NCBI GenBank assembly: GCA_021799555.1
Contig: JAJZAG010000115.1
Coordinates: 1-10,326 of the forward strand
Direction of reading: 5' to 3'
From: Deltaproteobacteria bacterium
Lineage (GTDB): Bacteria > Desulfobacterota > Binatia > Binatales > Binataceae
Length of the DNA stretch: 10,326 nt
Position numbers and translations under genes: made by a program. Shown one piece after another: positions 1 through 7,379 of the stretch. The notes beneath the pieces are model-generated. The model saw nothing but the letters and a program-made list of their open reading frames with translations. It had not been told where the DNA came from and made no database searches. The first letter of the stretch is position 1, and every line of letters begins with the position of its first letter.

Positions 1-28
1 ACCCGATTATTTCCGTCGATGCGCTCAT
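1..28 (-). CDS. possible start of actD (ACIII subunit D), cut by the window edge
   Basis: An ATG on the minus strand at 26-28 opens a frame that runs off the left edge, giving only nine residues (MSASTEIIG). It lies 19 bases downstream of the actC stop in the same direction. In known ACIII operons actD, a small membrane subunit, follows actC, so position is the main argument. No strong Shine-Dalgarno sequence is visible before the ATG. Nine residues cannot confirm the family, so this is mainly inference from gene order. Confidence 0.35.
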
Positions 29-47
29 GGCCAAATGTTTCCCGAAC

Positions 48-1406
48 TCATGCCGAGGTTGACGAACCTTTCTTGACCGCCTGCCGCAGGAAGGTGATGC
101 CTTCTTTTAGCTCGGTCATCGATACGATCGGCAAGAACTTCGCGAACAACGAGAACAGTCCCAAAAACCACGCGAAGGCGCCGACCGTGATCATAAGCTC
201 AGTCACCGAAGGCGTGTATGAACTCCACTGCGACGGAGTGAAGTTTGTCGCGAGCGAACCCGCCACGATATCGAAGCGCTCAAACCACATTCCGATATTT
301 ACGAATATCGAAATGATCCAAAGCGCCTTCATGTTCACCCGGATGCGCGGCGAGAACAGCAGCAACGGAATGAGGCAGTTGCAGAGGATCATCACCCAGA
401 AGATCCATCCCCACGGCCCGAAATACCGCATGTGGAAGGTCATCTGCTCGATCTTGTCGCCCGAGTACCAAACTATGAACGACTCGGTCGCATACGAGTA
501 GCTGACCACCAGCGAGGTGAGCAGGACGATCTTGGCCAGATTGTCGATATGCCAGGGCGTGACCAGATCCTCGATCTTCAGCCACTTCCGCATCGGGATC
601 AGGAGCGTCATCACCATCGCGACGCCGGAAAAGATCGCGCCGGCGACAAAATACGGCGCGAAGATCGTGCTGTGCCATCCGGGAAGCTGCGCCATCGCGA
701 AGTCCCACGACACGACGCTATGGACCGAGATGACTAGCGGCGTCGCAAGGCCCGCCATCAAGAGGTAGGCCATCGAGAAGTGACGCCACTGCCGATCGGT
801 CCCCTGCCATCCGAGCGACAGAATCGAGTAGAACGTCTTACGCCATCCTGTTGCTTGCTCGCGCGCGTTGGCTACGTCAGGAATTAGTCCCATGAACAGG
901 AACAGCGCGCTGATTGTCAGGTAGGTCGAGACCGCGAACGCGTCCCAGACCAGCGGTGAGCGGAAGTCGGGCTGCAGATAGCGCTCGTTTGGATACGGCA
1001 ACAGCCAGTACAGAAACCACGGGCGTCCGAGATGGATCATCGGAAAGAGGCCTGCCGTCGCGACCGCGAACAGCGTCATCGTCTCGGCGGCGCGATAGAC
1101 CGCAGTGCGCCATCGAGTGCGGAACAGGAACAAGATCGCCGAGATGAGCGTTCCCGAATGCGCAATTCCGACCCAGAAGACGAAGTTCGTGATGTAGATC
1201 GCCCACATGACGGACTCTCGAAGTCCGGTCACGCCGAGGCCGCTATAGATCTGCCGGGTCCAGAGTGCGGCGGCAATTCCGACCAGCGAAAAGCAAAATG
1301 CGATCCATATCCAATAGGCGAGACCCGGAAATTCCATGACCCGGATCACGCCGCGATCTATGTCGCGGAAGGTCGGGGTGGTGGGTTGTTGAACTGCGGC
1401 TGCCAC
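48..1406 (-). CDS. actC: ACIII subunit ActC, NrfD/PsrC-like quinol-oxidising membrane protein
   Basis: This 452-residue integral membrane protein belongs to the NrfD/polysulfide reductase C-like family. In ACIII it holds the quinol-binding site and feeds electrons to the Fe-S clusters of ActB. About ten hydrophobic helices are visible, starting near residues 31-49 and ending with one near 410-435. The second and third contain the family-like stretches WVGIAHSGTLISA (around 78-90, with His83) and PMIHLGRPW. The start is a GTG directly abutting the actB stop (TAA then GTG). It is supported by a purine-rich AAAGG placed 5 bases before it, inside the end of actB, which implies translational coupling. 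An internal ATG at residue 24 would leave almost no leader before helix 1. Other NrfD-type complexes (Psr, Nrf, Qrc) use related subunits, but the pentaheme ActA and fused ActB next door favour ACIII. Confidence 0.93.
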   Translation of the reverse strand: MAAAVQQPTTPTFRDIDRGVIRVMEFPGLAYWIWIAFCFSLVGIAAALWTRQIYSGLGVTGLRESVMWAIYITNFVFWVGIAHSGTLISAILFLFRTRWRTAVYRAAETMTLFAVATAGLFPMIHLGRPWFLYWLLPYPNERYLQPDFRSPLVWDAFAVSTYLTISALFLFMGLIPDVANAREQATGWRKTFYSILSLGWQGTDRQWRHFSMAYLLMAGLATPLVISVHSVVSWDFAMAQLPGWHSTIFAPYFVAGAIFSGVAMVMTLLIPMRKWLKIEDLVTPWHIDNLAKIVLLTSLVVSYSYATESFIVWYSGDKIEQMTFHMRYFGPWGWIFWVMILCNCLIPLLLFSPRIRVNMKALWIISIFVNIGMWFERFDIVAGSLATNFTPSQWSSYTPSVTELMITVGAFAWFLGLFSLFAKFLPIVSMTELKEGITFLRQAVKKGSSTSA

Positions 1407-4310
1407 TTACGCCTTTCCTTTCTCGCGATAAAGGTCGCGCAGATAAACGATTGCCGGCTGAGTGTTGAGTTCCGCGAGCGAGCGATAATTGCGCGGTTTG
1501 TTGTCATCGCGCCGCCGCATCATCGCGCTCTCTTTGTCGTTCATGTCGCCAAATGAAATCGCGCGCGTCGGGCAGGCCCCGGCACACGCCGGAACGATTT
1601 CACCGTCCTTGACGGCGCGTCCGGCATTGCGCGCGGTAATCTCAGCGGCCTGGATACGCTGGACGCAGAAAGTGCACTTCTCCATCACGCCCGCGCCGCG
1701 TGCGGTAACATCAGGATTAAGCTGCAAATTAAGCGGCGACGGCCACTCGGGCTCGAACCAGTTGAAGCGCCGAACTTTGTAAGGACAGTTGTTTTCGCAG
1801 TAGCGCGTCCCTACGCAGCGATTGTAGATCTGCCCGTTCAGGCCTTCCTCCGTGTGATAGGAAGCAAAGACCGGGCAGACCGGTTCGCATGGCGCGTGAT
1901 TGCACTGCTGGCAGAGCATAGGCGCCAGATACAGGTTGGGAGCGTTGTCCGGATGCTCGGGGAAATAACGCTCGAGCCGGATCCATGACATGATCCGCCC
2001 GTTATCCACCCCGTCTTTTCCGACCACCGGCACGTTGTTCTCCGCGTAACAGGCGGCCACACACGCGCTACAGCCAGTGCACGCGTTGACGTCGATCGTC
2101 ATGCCCCACTTGTGATTCGGGTACGGAAACGGCGGATACATCTCGTACGGTCCCGGCGCGAGCGGCTCTTCCCCTACACCACCCTTGCGGAGTTCATCGA
2201 GGCTCATCGCCTCGACGATCGACCTTCCGAGCATTTCGCTCTTGCCGATCGGAGTCACCAGCTTGCGGCTTCTGCCGGTGCTCTTGGCAGTCGCCGCGAT
2301 CTGCATCGAGCCCGCGGACAAAATCTGCCACGGATTGGCGCCGACGTCGGTTGCGTAACGGCCGTAGGCGCGATGCCCCTGGCCCAGAGGAACTAGAATC
2401 GCGTCGGGATGCACCCGCGGAGAGATAAGCGCGGGCGCCTCGATCACGCCATGTTCGGTGCGAATCTCGACGAGATCGTCCTTGGCGATCCCGAGCTTTG
2501 CCGCGGTGGACGGATGAATTTCGGCCCAGCTATCCCAGACGATTTGCGCGACGGGCTCGGGAATCTCCTGGAGCCAAGGCTTGTCTGCGCCGCGACCGTC
2601 GTACAGAAAGATGTGCGGATAGGCGATAAACGTCAGGCCCGCAGATCCGCCGGCCGCGGGCGGTGGTGTTTTCAACGAACCAGTTGAAAGGGTGACGGCC
2701 GCCGGCTTCGTTTCGCTGTAAAGGCCGCCCTCGCGCCGCACCTTCGTCCAGAACTCGACCTGCGCATCCGCATTCGCGCCCTGCGGGGCTAGCGCACTCC
2801 ACTCGGCCTTGACCGCGTCGGCGATCGTCTTCCACGGCAGATTCGACGTCTTCTTGGCCGCAGCCGCCAGCATGATGTCGCCAGCCGGGCGGCTACTAAA
2901 GACCGGCTGCATGACAGGCTGCCCAAGTCCCCGTACTCCCGGACGCGGCGCCGTATCGCGCCATGCTTCGAGCGGATGATGCGCGGGCAATAGCAAGCTC
3001 GCCATGCTGGCGGTCTCATCCGGCACCGTGCCCATCCAGACCACGAAGGGGACGCGCTGGAGCGATTCGGCCGCGCGCATCGACGGCGGCATCGTGAAGA
3101 TTGGGTTGGCGCCGTTTATCAGTGCGATATCGACCTTACCATCGCGCATCGCCGCCATCGCGGCCTCAACTTCAGAGGGGCTGGTGACAGGCTCAACGCC
3201 AGCGCCGTCAAGGAAAATCATCGTGCGCCCAAGGTTTCCGGTTGCGACGTTCAGGATGTACGCGGCCAGATGGAGCGCGTCGTCGTCGCCCGCGGAGATT
3301 GCGACCGCGCCGTCGGCCTTCCCGAACGCCGCGCCCATCGCGTTAATCGTATCGACGGGAACGCCAGTGCGTTGGCTGACGGCGGCCGGTTCGTACGCGG
3401 AAACCATCGTGGTTAGCGCGTTGATATCGAGGCCCGAGTTCTGCGCGATCCAGCGCTGCGCGACGAGCACGTGAAGAACGCTCCATGCTACCTGCGCTTC
3501 AGCTCCTGGAGCGACCGCGATAAAGTCGTCGCACTTCGCGGCGGTAAGGCTCATGCGCGGCCCGACATAGAACGAACGGCCGATAGTCAACTGTCCACGG
3601 CGCGTTTTTGGGGCGCGGAACTCAGCGTATTGGCGCGCGATCTCGACCGGCGAGGGTCCGGTCTCAAGAAAATCCGCACCCAAGGATATCAGGGTCTCGG
3701 CCTGATCGATTTTGAAGACCGGCAGGTCGCGGCGCCCGAACAAAGTCTGCGCCGCCGAGCGCGCCGATTCAGTGGCGAGAGCCTCGTAGAAGACCGCCTG
3801 GGTCGAGCCGTACGCGCCCAGGAACGTTCGCGTGACCTTTTCGAAAGTCGGGCCTTGCGGCGCGCCCAAAAATGCGACGCGATTCGGACCGGCCTTCGCC
3901 GCGGCCGCCAGATGATCCTCGAGGAGTTTCTGCGCGTCGCCCCAAGAAATCTTCGTGAGCACCCCGCCACTGCCGCGCAGCATCGGCTCAGCCAGCCGGT
4001 CCGGGTTATACAACCCCTGCAGCGCCGCCTGCCCGCGCGCGCAGATTGCGCCGCCACCGATCGGATCGGCGGAATTACCAGCCAAGGTGGTGACGCGCCC
4101 TTCGCGCACCGTTGCGATTACGCCGCATCCGGCAGGACACTCGGCGCAACTTGTCGCATAATAGGTCGGCATCCCGGGCGTGACGTTCTCGTCAGGAACA
4201 ACGTACGGGATAAGCTTGCGTGCGGCGGGCTCGCATCCCGGAATTGCGGCGGCGGCGCTTGCGGTCGCGGCCAGCTTGATGAAAGACCGCCTGGACAGAC
4301 CCTCAGGCAT
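1407..4310 (-). CDS. actB: ACIII subunit ActB, molybdopterin-oxidoreductase-like domain fused to Fe-S ferredoxin domain
   Basis: This 967-residue fusion is diagnostic of ACIII. Residues 5-26 carry a twin-arginine (Tat) signal, SRRSFIK followed by an Ala-rich hydrophobic stretch ending in IPGC; Cys26 might be lipidated, but Pro at -2 is atypical. Residues ~50-690 resemble the molybdopterin oxidoreductase fold, which in characterised ACIII binds no molybdenum cofactor. The last ~235 residues form a four-cluster ferredoxin domain: CTGCSACVAAC at 744-754, CQQCNHAPCEPVC at 800-812, CVGTRYCENNC at 832-842 (C-x5-C-x3-C), then CTFC at 879-882 and CAGAC at 909-913. These clusters wire ActC quinol oxidation to the ActA hemes. 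The first domain also keeps Cys55, Cys58, Cys62 and Cys90, spaced like a Mop-type [4Fe-4S] site. The ATG start is supported by GAGGAG 4 bases upstream. The gene starts 12 bases after actA and abuts actC. Confidence 0.95.
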   Translation of the reverse strand: MPEGLSRRSFIKLAATASAAAAIPGCEPAARKLIPYVVPDENVTPGMPTYYATSCAECPAGCGVIATVREGRVTTLAGNSADPIGGGAICARGQAALQGLYNPDRLAEPMLRGSGGVLTKISWGDAQKLLEDHLAAAAKAGPNRVAFLGAPQGPTFEKVTRTFLGAYGSTQAVFYEALATESARSAAQTLFGRRDLPVFKIDQAETLISLGADFLETGPSPVEIARQYAEFRAPKTRRGQLTIGRSFYVGPRMSLTAAKCDDFIAVAPGAEAQVAWSVLHVLVAQRWIAQNSGLDINALTTMVSAYEPAAVSQRTGVPVDTINAMGAAFGKADGAVAISAGDDDALHLAAYILNVATGNLGRTMIFLDGAGVEPVTSPSEVEAAMAAMRDGKVDIALINGANPIFTMPPSMRAAESLQRVPFVVWMGTVPDETASMASLLLPAHHPLEAWRDTAPRPGVRGLGQPVMQPVFSSRPAGDIMLAAAAKKTSNLPWKTIADAVKAEWSALAPQGANADAQVEFWTKVRREGGLYSETKPAAVTLSTGSLKTPPPAAGGSAGLTFIAYPHIFLYDGRGADKPWLQEIPEPVAQIVWDSWAEIHPSTAAKLGIAKDDLVEIRTEHGVIEAPALISPRVHPDAILVPLGQGHRAYGRYATDVGANPWQILSAGSMQIAATAKSTGRSRKLVTPIGKSEMLGRSIVEAMSLDELRKGGVGEEPLAPGPYEMYPPFPYPNHKWGMTIDVNACTGCSACVAACYAENNVPVVGKDGVDNGRIMSWIRLERYFPEHPDNAPNLYLAPMLCQQCNHAPCEPVCPVFASYHTEEGLNGQIYNRCVGTRYCENNCPYKVRRFNWFEPEWPSPLNLQLNPDVTARGAGVMEKCTFCVQRIQAAEITARNAGRAVKDGEIVPACAGACPTRAISFGDMNDKESAMMRRRDDNKPRNYRSLAELNTQPAIVYLRDLYREKGKA

Positions 4311-4314
4311 TTCG

Positions 4315-4320
4315 CTCCTC
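4315..4320 (-). promoter_or_regulatory. ribosome binding site of actB
   Basis: The minus strand reads GAGGAG, then four bases, then the ATG of actB. It sits within the 12-base gap after the actA stop and fixes the actB start. Confidence 0.8.
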
Positions 4321-4322
4321 GC

Positions 4323-4835
4323 TCAATGGTGACAGGAAACGCAGTCAAGGCTTGCCTTTCGCTGCGTGTGACAATCGACACAAAAGCCCATGTTGATTTC
4401 CTTGACCGGCACCACGCGATCCATTTTCTGCACGTCGCCGTGGCACTGCTGGCATGCGATTCCGGCATGAATATGCGGGCTATGCCAGAACTTCACGAAA
4501 TCGGGCAACGTATAAACCCGGTTCCATCGAATCTCGAACGGTGGCTGGGCGTGATCCGACCACGCCCGTGTCACCGGCTTGATACCTCCCACGATTCCGC
4601 TGCCGTGGCATCCCACGCATCGTTCAACCGGCGGAATTCCGGCATTCTGCGAGCGGCGCGCATACTCGTGGCAATATTCGCAAGGGATCTTGTTCACGCC
4701 GGCGTGAATCCGATGGCTGAACGGAATCGGCTGGACTACGTCCGTCCGCGGCAGCCACGGACGCTGGGAGAACGCTATTACGCCTGCACCTGTGATCAGC
4801 AGGAGGGCGGCCAAGGGCAGGAATATCCGGTTCAT
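4323..4835 (-). CDS. actA: ACIII subunit ActA, membrane-anchored pentaheme cytochrome c
   Basis: The 170-residue protein has an N-terminal hydrophobic segment (residues ~4-22) that acts as an uncleaved anchor or signal. A periplasmic part follows with five CxxCH heme-attachment motifs: CEYCH 52-56, CVGCH 73-77, CQQCH 128-132, CVDCH 152-156 and CVSCH 165-169. Five hemes match the ActA subunit of ACIII, which accepts electrons from the ActB clusters and forwards them to cytochrome c or an oxidase. The last motif is one residue from the C-terminus, so this is a compact version. The start is ATG with only a weak A/G-rich leader. It is the first gene of the actABC operon, and the long gap upstream suggests that the operon promoter lies there. 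A class III/c7-type cytochrome of another NrfD complex is the alternative, less likely given actB. Confidence 0.93.
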   Translation of the reverse strand: MNRIFLPLAALLLITGAGVIAFSQRPWLPRTDVVQPIPFSHRIHAGVNKIPCEYCHEYARRSQNAGIPPVERCVGCHGSGIVGGIKPVTRAWSDHAQPPFEIRWNRVYTLPDFVKFWHSPHIHAGIACQQCHGDVQKMDRVVPVKEINMGFCVDCHTQRKASLDCVSCHH

Positions 4836-4881
4836 CTTTTTCTTGCGGTCAGACCACGGCCCTGCGCGGCTTCAAAAGTTA

Positions 4882-4887
4882 ATGATA
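4882..4887 (-). promoter_or_regulatory. candidate -10 element for the act operon, overlapping a partial Fur-like sequence
   Basis: The minus strand reads TATCAT (5 of 6 to the sigma-70 -10), ending 47 bases upstream of the actA ATG. No good -35 is present at 16-18 bases. The overlapping plus-strand stretch 4878-4889 (GTTAATGATAAT) matches two tandem Fur-type GATAAT hexamers at 11 of 12 bases, but the third hexamer is absent. Short AT-rich matches arise by chance, so this is tentative. Confidence 0.25.
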
Positions 4888-5037
4888 ATCCGCGCTCTCG
4901 GTCGAAGTTTCCCATTGCGCCTTTCTCGAAACACGCCTTCACGAAAACGAATATCGGCACGTGCCGGTACCCGTTTAGCGTGAAACACGCGCCGAGTTCC
5001 AGCGCCCTAGTGTAAAGTTCTCTAACATTGCGAGTCC

Positions 5038-5043
5038 TGTCAA
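5038..5043 (-). promoter_or_regulatory. candidate -35 hexamer (TTGACA) for the act operon
   Basis: A perfect TTGACA lies on the minus strand about 200 bases upstream of actA. The hexamer 17 bases downstream is GAACTT, a poor -10, and the better TACACT is 23 bases away. If used, it would give a long leader for actA. Confidence 0.22.
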
Positions 5044-5380
5044 TCAAGCAACGGTAATGCGGTCAACAATCGGTTCGGATCGCGGGGCGCGTCTGGCAAA
5101 CCCGCAGCGATCATCCAAAACCAACTGGCGCAGGGGTTTTATCGAATTGCGACGGTCTTTGACTGCCGCGCCGGACTTCGTAACAAGCGCCCTGCCATGA
5201 ATTCGATTGCGCTGAACTATTAAGATTAATCCACATCGATTCGCAACGGCTGCTCCGCCCGGTATCGGTCTATGAACTACTTTGCGGGGTGTTGGCAATA
5301 AAGCGCGACGGGCAGTTTCGGGCGGCTGCGAAGTATGGTACTTACGTTATCATCAGGAAAATCGGAGTTTCGAGCGCAAG

Positions 5381-6550
5381 GTGCAGACAAAGACCGCAAC
5401 CAGACTGGGACTTCTTCCGCCGTACCTGTTCGCAGAGTTGGATCGGCTTAAAAAAGAGGTCGCAGCCAGCGGCGTCGATGTCATCAGTCTCGGTATCGGT
5501 GACCCTGACCTCCCTACGCCGCAACATATCGTAGACAGTCTCAAGCGCGCCGCTGATCTGCCGAAAAACCATCGCTATCCCGATTACGAAGGCCTTGAGG
5601 AATTCCGCCGCGCAGCAGCCCGATGGTTTGAGCGCCGCTTCGGCCATCGCTTCGATCCCGTCGGCGAGGTCTGCGCGCTGATCGGCTCAAAGGAAGGAAT
5701 CGCGAATTTCCCAACCGCCGTCGTCGATCCTGGCGATATCGTGTTAATTCCCGATCCGGGATATCCGGTCTACTACTCGGGTTGCGTCTTTAATGGCGGC
5801 GAACCGTATTTCCTTACGCTTACCAAACGAAATGGCTTCGTTCCCGACTTTTCCTCGGTTCCGGACGAGGTCGCGCGCCGCGCACGCCTTCTGTGGCTGA
5901 ATTATCCAAACAATCCCACCGCCGCGACCGTCGACGCCGCTTTTTTCGACCGCGCCGTGAGGTTCTGCCTCAAGAACGATATTATCCTCGCGCACGACAG
6001 CGCCTACTCCGAAATCGCCTACGAAGGCTACCGCGCGCCGAGTGTGTTCGACGCAAAAGACGCGCGCGAATGCGCAATCGAGTTCCATTCGCTGTCGAAA
6101 ACCTTCTCGATGACCGGATGGCGATGCGGTTTCGCGATCGGTAATCCGCAACTGATCTCCGCGCTCGGAAAGGTCAAGACCAACGTCGATTCCGGCGTCT
6201 TCCAAGCCATACAGGAAGCGGCAATCACCGCGCTCAACGGCGGAGACGGCGACAAACTTGGCGAGTATTGCGCGATCTATAGAGAGCGCCGCGACCTGCT
6301 GGTCGGCGCACTGCGCGAGATGGGTTTGAAATGCGACCTGCCCCGAGCGACCTTCTACGTTTGGGCGGAAGTTCCATCAGGCTATACCTCGGTTTCGTTT
6401 ACCGAGCGCGTTCTCAAAGAGGCGGGCGTCGCGATCACGCCCGGCTCGGGTTTCGGCAAGGGTGGTGAGGGGTTCGTTCGCTTTTCACTAACGGTGTCGA
6501 GCGAGCGGTTGACAGAGGCAGTTGCTAGAATAAAGGCGCTTCGGCTTTAA
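5381..6550 (+). CDS. dapL: LL-diaminopimelate aminotransferase
   Basis: This PLP-dependent fold-type I aminotransferase of 389 residues converts tetrahydrodipicolinate plus glutamate to LL-2,6-diaminopimelate plus 2-oxoglutarate in one step. It bypasses the acylated dapD/dapC/dapE route to lysine and peptidoglycan. The sequence follows the DapL family closely: LLPPYLF near residue 10, SLGIGDPDLPTP, GSKEGIA, NYPNNPT at 174-180, and SLSKT with the PLP-binding Lys240 followed by MTGWR. FYVWAEVP and a G-rich SGFGKGGEGFVR segment come near the end. I chose the GTG at 5381 because the family begins about ten residues before LPPYLF; the open frame extends to 5282, but that extra part does not look like the family. 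The ribosome binding site is weak (GGAG 13 bases upstream). folK follows after 4 bases, so the two are probably cotranscribed. A generic aspartate/alanine aminotransferase is the alternative, less likely. Confidence 0.93.
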   Translation: MQTKTATRLGLLPPYLFAELDRLKKEVAASGVDVISLGIGDPDLPTPQHIVDSLKRAADLPKNHRYPDYEGLEEFRRAAARWFERRFGHRFDPVGEVCALIGSKEGIANFPTAVVDPGDIVLIPDPGYPVYYSGCVFNGGEPYFLTLTKRNGFVPDFSSVPDEVARRARLLWLNYPNNPTAATVDAAFFDRAVRFCLKNDIILAHDSAYSEIAYEGYRAPSVFDAKDARECAIEFHSLSKTFSMTGWRCGFAIGNPQLISALGKVKTNVDSGVFQAIQEAAITALNGGDGDKLGEYCAIYRERRDLLVGALREMGLKCDLPRATFYVWAEVPSGYTSVSFTERVLKEAGVAITPGSGFGKGGEGFVRFSLTVSSERLTEAVARIKALRL

Positions 6551-6554
6551 CCGG

Positions 6555-7109
6555 ATGCCCAATCGGGCCTTCATCGGAATAGGAACGAATCTCGGCGATC
6601 GAGCCGCTAATTATCGGGAGGCGATCACACGCATCGCTGAGATTCCCGGCACCCGGCTCGTGCGTCAATCCTCGATCTACGAAACCGAGCCGGTCGGCGA
6701 CTTGAAGGGCGCCTTCTTGAACGGCGTCGTCGAGGTCGAAACGGAAATCAACGCCGACGCGATGATGCGCCGGCTACTCGCGATCGAGCGCGTGATGGGC
6801 CGCAAGCGCGTGCGCGGCAAGAAGCCCTCGCGCGGCAAGTACCGCCCGCGCATCATCGATCTCGACCTGCTATTCTTCAACAAGGAAGTTATCGACTCGC
6901 GCACACTCACCGTGCCGCATCCGCGATTGCACGAGCGTCTATTCGTCCTCGCGCCGATTAGCGAGTTGGCGCCCGCGCTGATTCATCCCAAACTCAACAA
7001 GTCGATCTCAGAGATAATGTCCGCGCTCAAATCGCCCTATCGCGTATCGCTTGCGCGCGCCGAACTACTCCGCCCGCATCCCGTTAAGCGCCCCGCCCTC
7101 GCGCGGTAG
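6555..7109 (+). CDS. folK: 2-amino-4-hydroxy-6-hydroxymethyldihydropteridine pyrophosphokinase (HPPK)
   Basis: This 184-residue cytoplasmic enzyme transfers pyrophosphate from ATP to 6-hydroxymethyl-7,8-dihydropterin, the step before dihydropteroate synthase in folate synthesis. Family features visible in order are IGIGTNLGDR at the N-terminus, YETEPVG (42-48), FLNGVVEVET (54-63) and ERVMGRKR (78-85). RIIDLDLLFF follows (99-108, with the Mg-binding pair Asp102 and Asp104), then VPHPRLHERLFVLAPISELAP near 120-140. The protein runs ~20 residues past the usual ~160 with an Arg/Pro/Ala-rich C-terminal tail of no recognised role. It starts 4 bases after the dapL stop, too close for its own promoter, so translation is probably coupled. 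It is the last gene before the RHS-derived region. Confidence 0.94.
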   Translation: MPNRAFIGIGTNLGDRAANYREAITRIAEIPGTRLVRQSSIYETEPVGDLKGAFLNGVVEVETEINADAMMRRLLAIERVMGRKRVRGKKPSRGKYRPRIIDLDLLFFNKEVIDSRTLTVPHPRLHERLFVLAPISELAPALIHPKLNKSISEIMSALKSPYRVSLARAELLRPHPVKRPALAR

Positions 7110-7233
7110 CCCGAGCCTCCGCCGCGAGCTTCGCCGCCGTTTAATCCGTCGGTTATCGCGCTTGACTTTTGGATGGTCGAGCGCTAGCGAAGAAATTGTC
7201 TCGCTCTGCGATGCGAATAAACGCACCGTTGGG

Positions 7234-7250
7234 CGCGGGCGAGTCCCGCG
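7234..7250 (+). terminator. GC-rich hairpin downstream of folK, weak terminator candidate
   Basis: CGCGGG pairs perfectly with CCCGCG around the loop CGAGT, 125 bases after the folK stop. The lack of a following U-tract argues against a classical intrinsic terminator. Confidence 0.25.
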
Positions 7251-7329
7251 AGGCTCTCTGGGGCGGCGTCAAGTTGACGTATGGCCTGGACGGACGTGAT
7301 TCTCGAAAAAATTGCTCAGCTCACCGTAC

Positions 7330-7376
7330 GCGTCGGCGGGGTTGAACGCGAGCGTGGCTTACACCTGCGATAATGC
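7330..7376 (+). pseudogene. RHS/YD-repeat remnant in a shifted frame
   Basis: In frame 1 the bases encode GLNASVAYTCDNAG, which resembles the common RHS repeat motif VTYTYDNAG (one Tyr replaced by Cys). The next RHS-like block, FAYTWNERNQL, is in frame 3 and starts only about five residues later, whereas intact repeats usually have several more residues between these motifs. The reading frame of the downstream RHS gene has a TAA at 7371-7373. This fits an indel-damaged upstream RHS core whose 5' part is lost. No recognisable RHS sequence is visible between 7110 and 7330. Confidence 0.5.
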
Positions 7377-7379
7377 TGG

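Larger units (their letters stand above)
4836..5380. other. divergent intergenic region between actA and dapL
   Basis: These 545 bases separate the minus-strand act operon from plus-strand dapL and should hold both promoters. Visible elements are a perfect TTGACA on the minus strand (5038-5043), a TATCAT -10-like hexamer near actA, and a perfect 12-bp palindrome (4955-4966). There is also a repeated GAAACACGC (4928-4936 and 4982-4990). For dapL, TTGACT at 5159-5164 with TAACAA 16 bases later is a poor sigma-70 match and would imply a ~190-base leader. No convincing gene, tRNA or riboswitch was seen. Confidence 0.6.
7110..7379 (+). other. junction between folK and the RHS region: hairpin plus RHS debris
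   Basis: No intact gene is visible in these 270 bases. At 7234-7250 a perfect 6-bp GC stem (CGCGGG/CCCGCG) with a 5-base loop could weakly terminate the dapL-folK transcript, though no T-run follows. From about 7330 a different frame encodes a short RHS-like YD-repeat remnant. This marks the boundary of core metabolic genes and accessory DNA. Confidence 0.5.

Noticed and set aside
1407..4310. ActB as a catalytic molybdenum enzyme (formate dehydrogenase or polysulfide reductase type)
   Set aside because: The fusion of both domains in one protein, the pentaheme ActA and the NrfD-like ActC next to it match ACIII, where this domain is not catalytic.
3471..5015. Long plus-strand open frame (514 codons) antisense to actB and actA
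   Set aside because: It is Arg-rich, has no domain or signal that I recognise, and lies opposite two clearly identified genes. GC-rich coding DNA commonly leaves such antisense frames open.
4832..5047. 71-residue minus-strand frame (TTG start) whose stop overlaps the actA ATG
   Set aside because: The ATGA-type overlap is suggestive, but there is no ribosome site, no recognisable motif and no third-position GC preference. The region also holds promoter-like elements. It is more likely upstream DNA.
5282..5380. N-terminal extension of DapL
   Set aside because: The 33 extra residues do not look like the DapL family, which begins about ten residues before LPPYLF. The GTG at 5381 fits that length.
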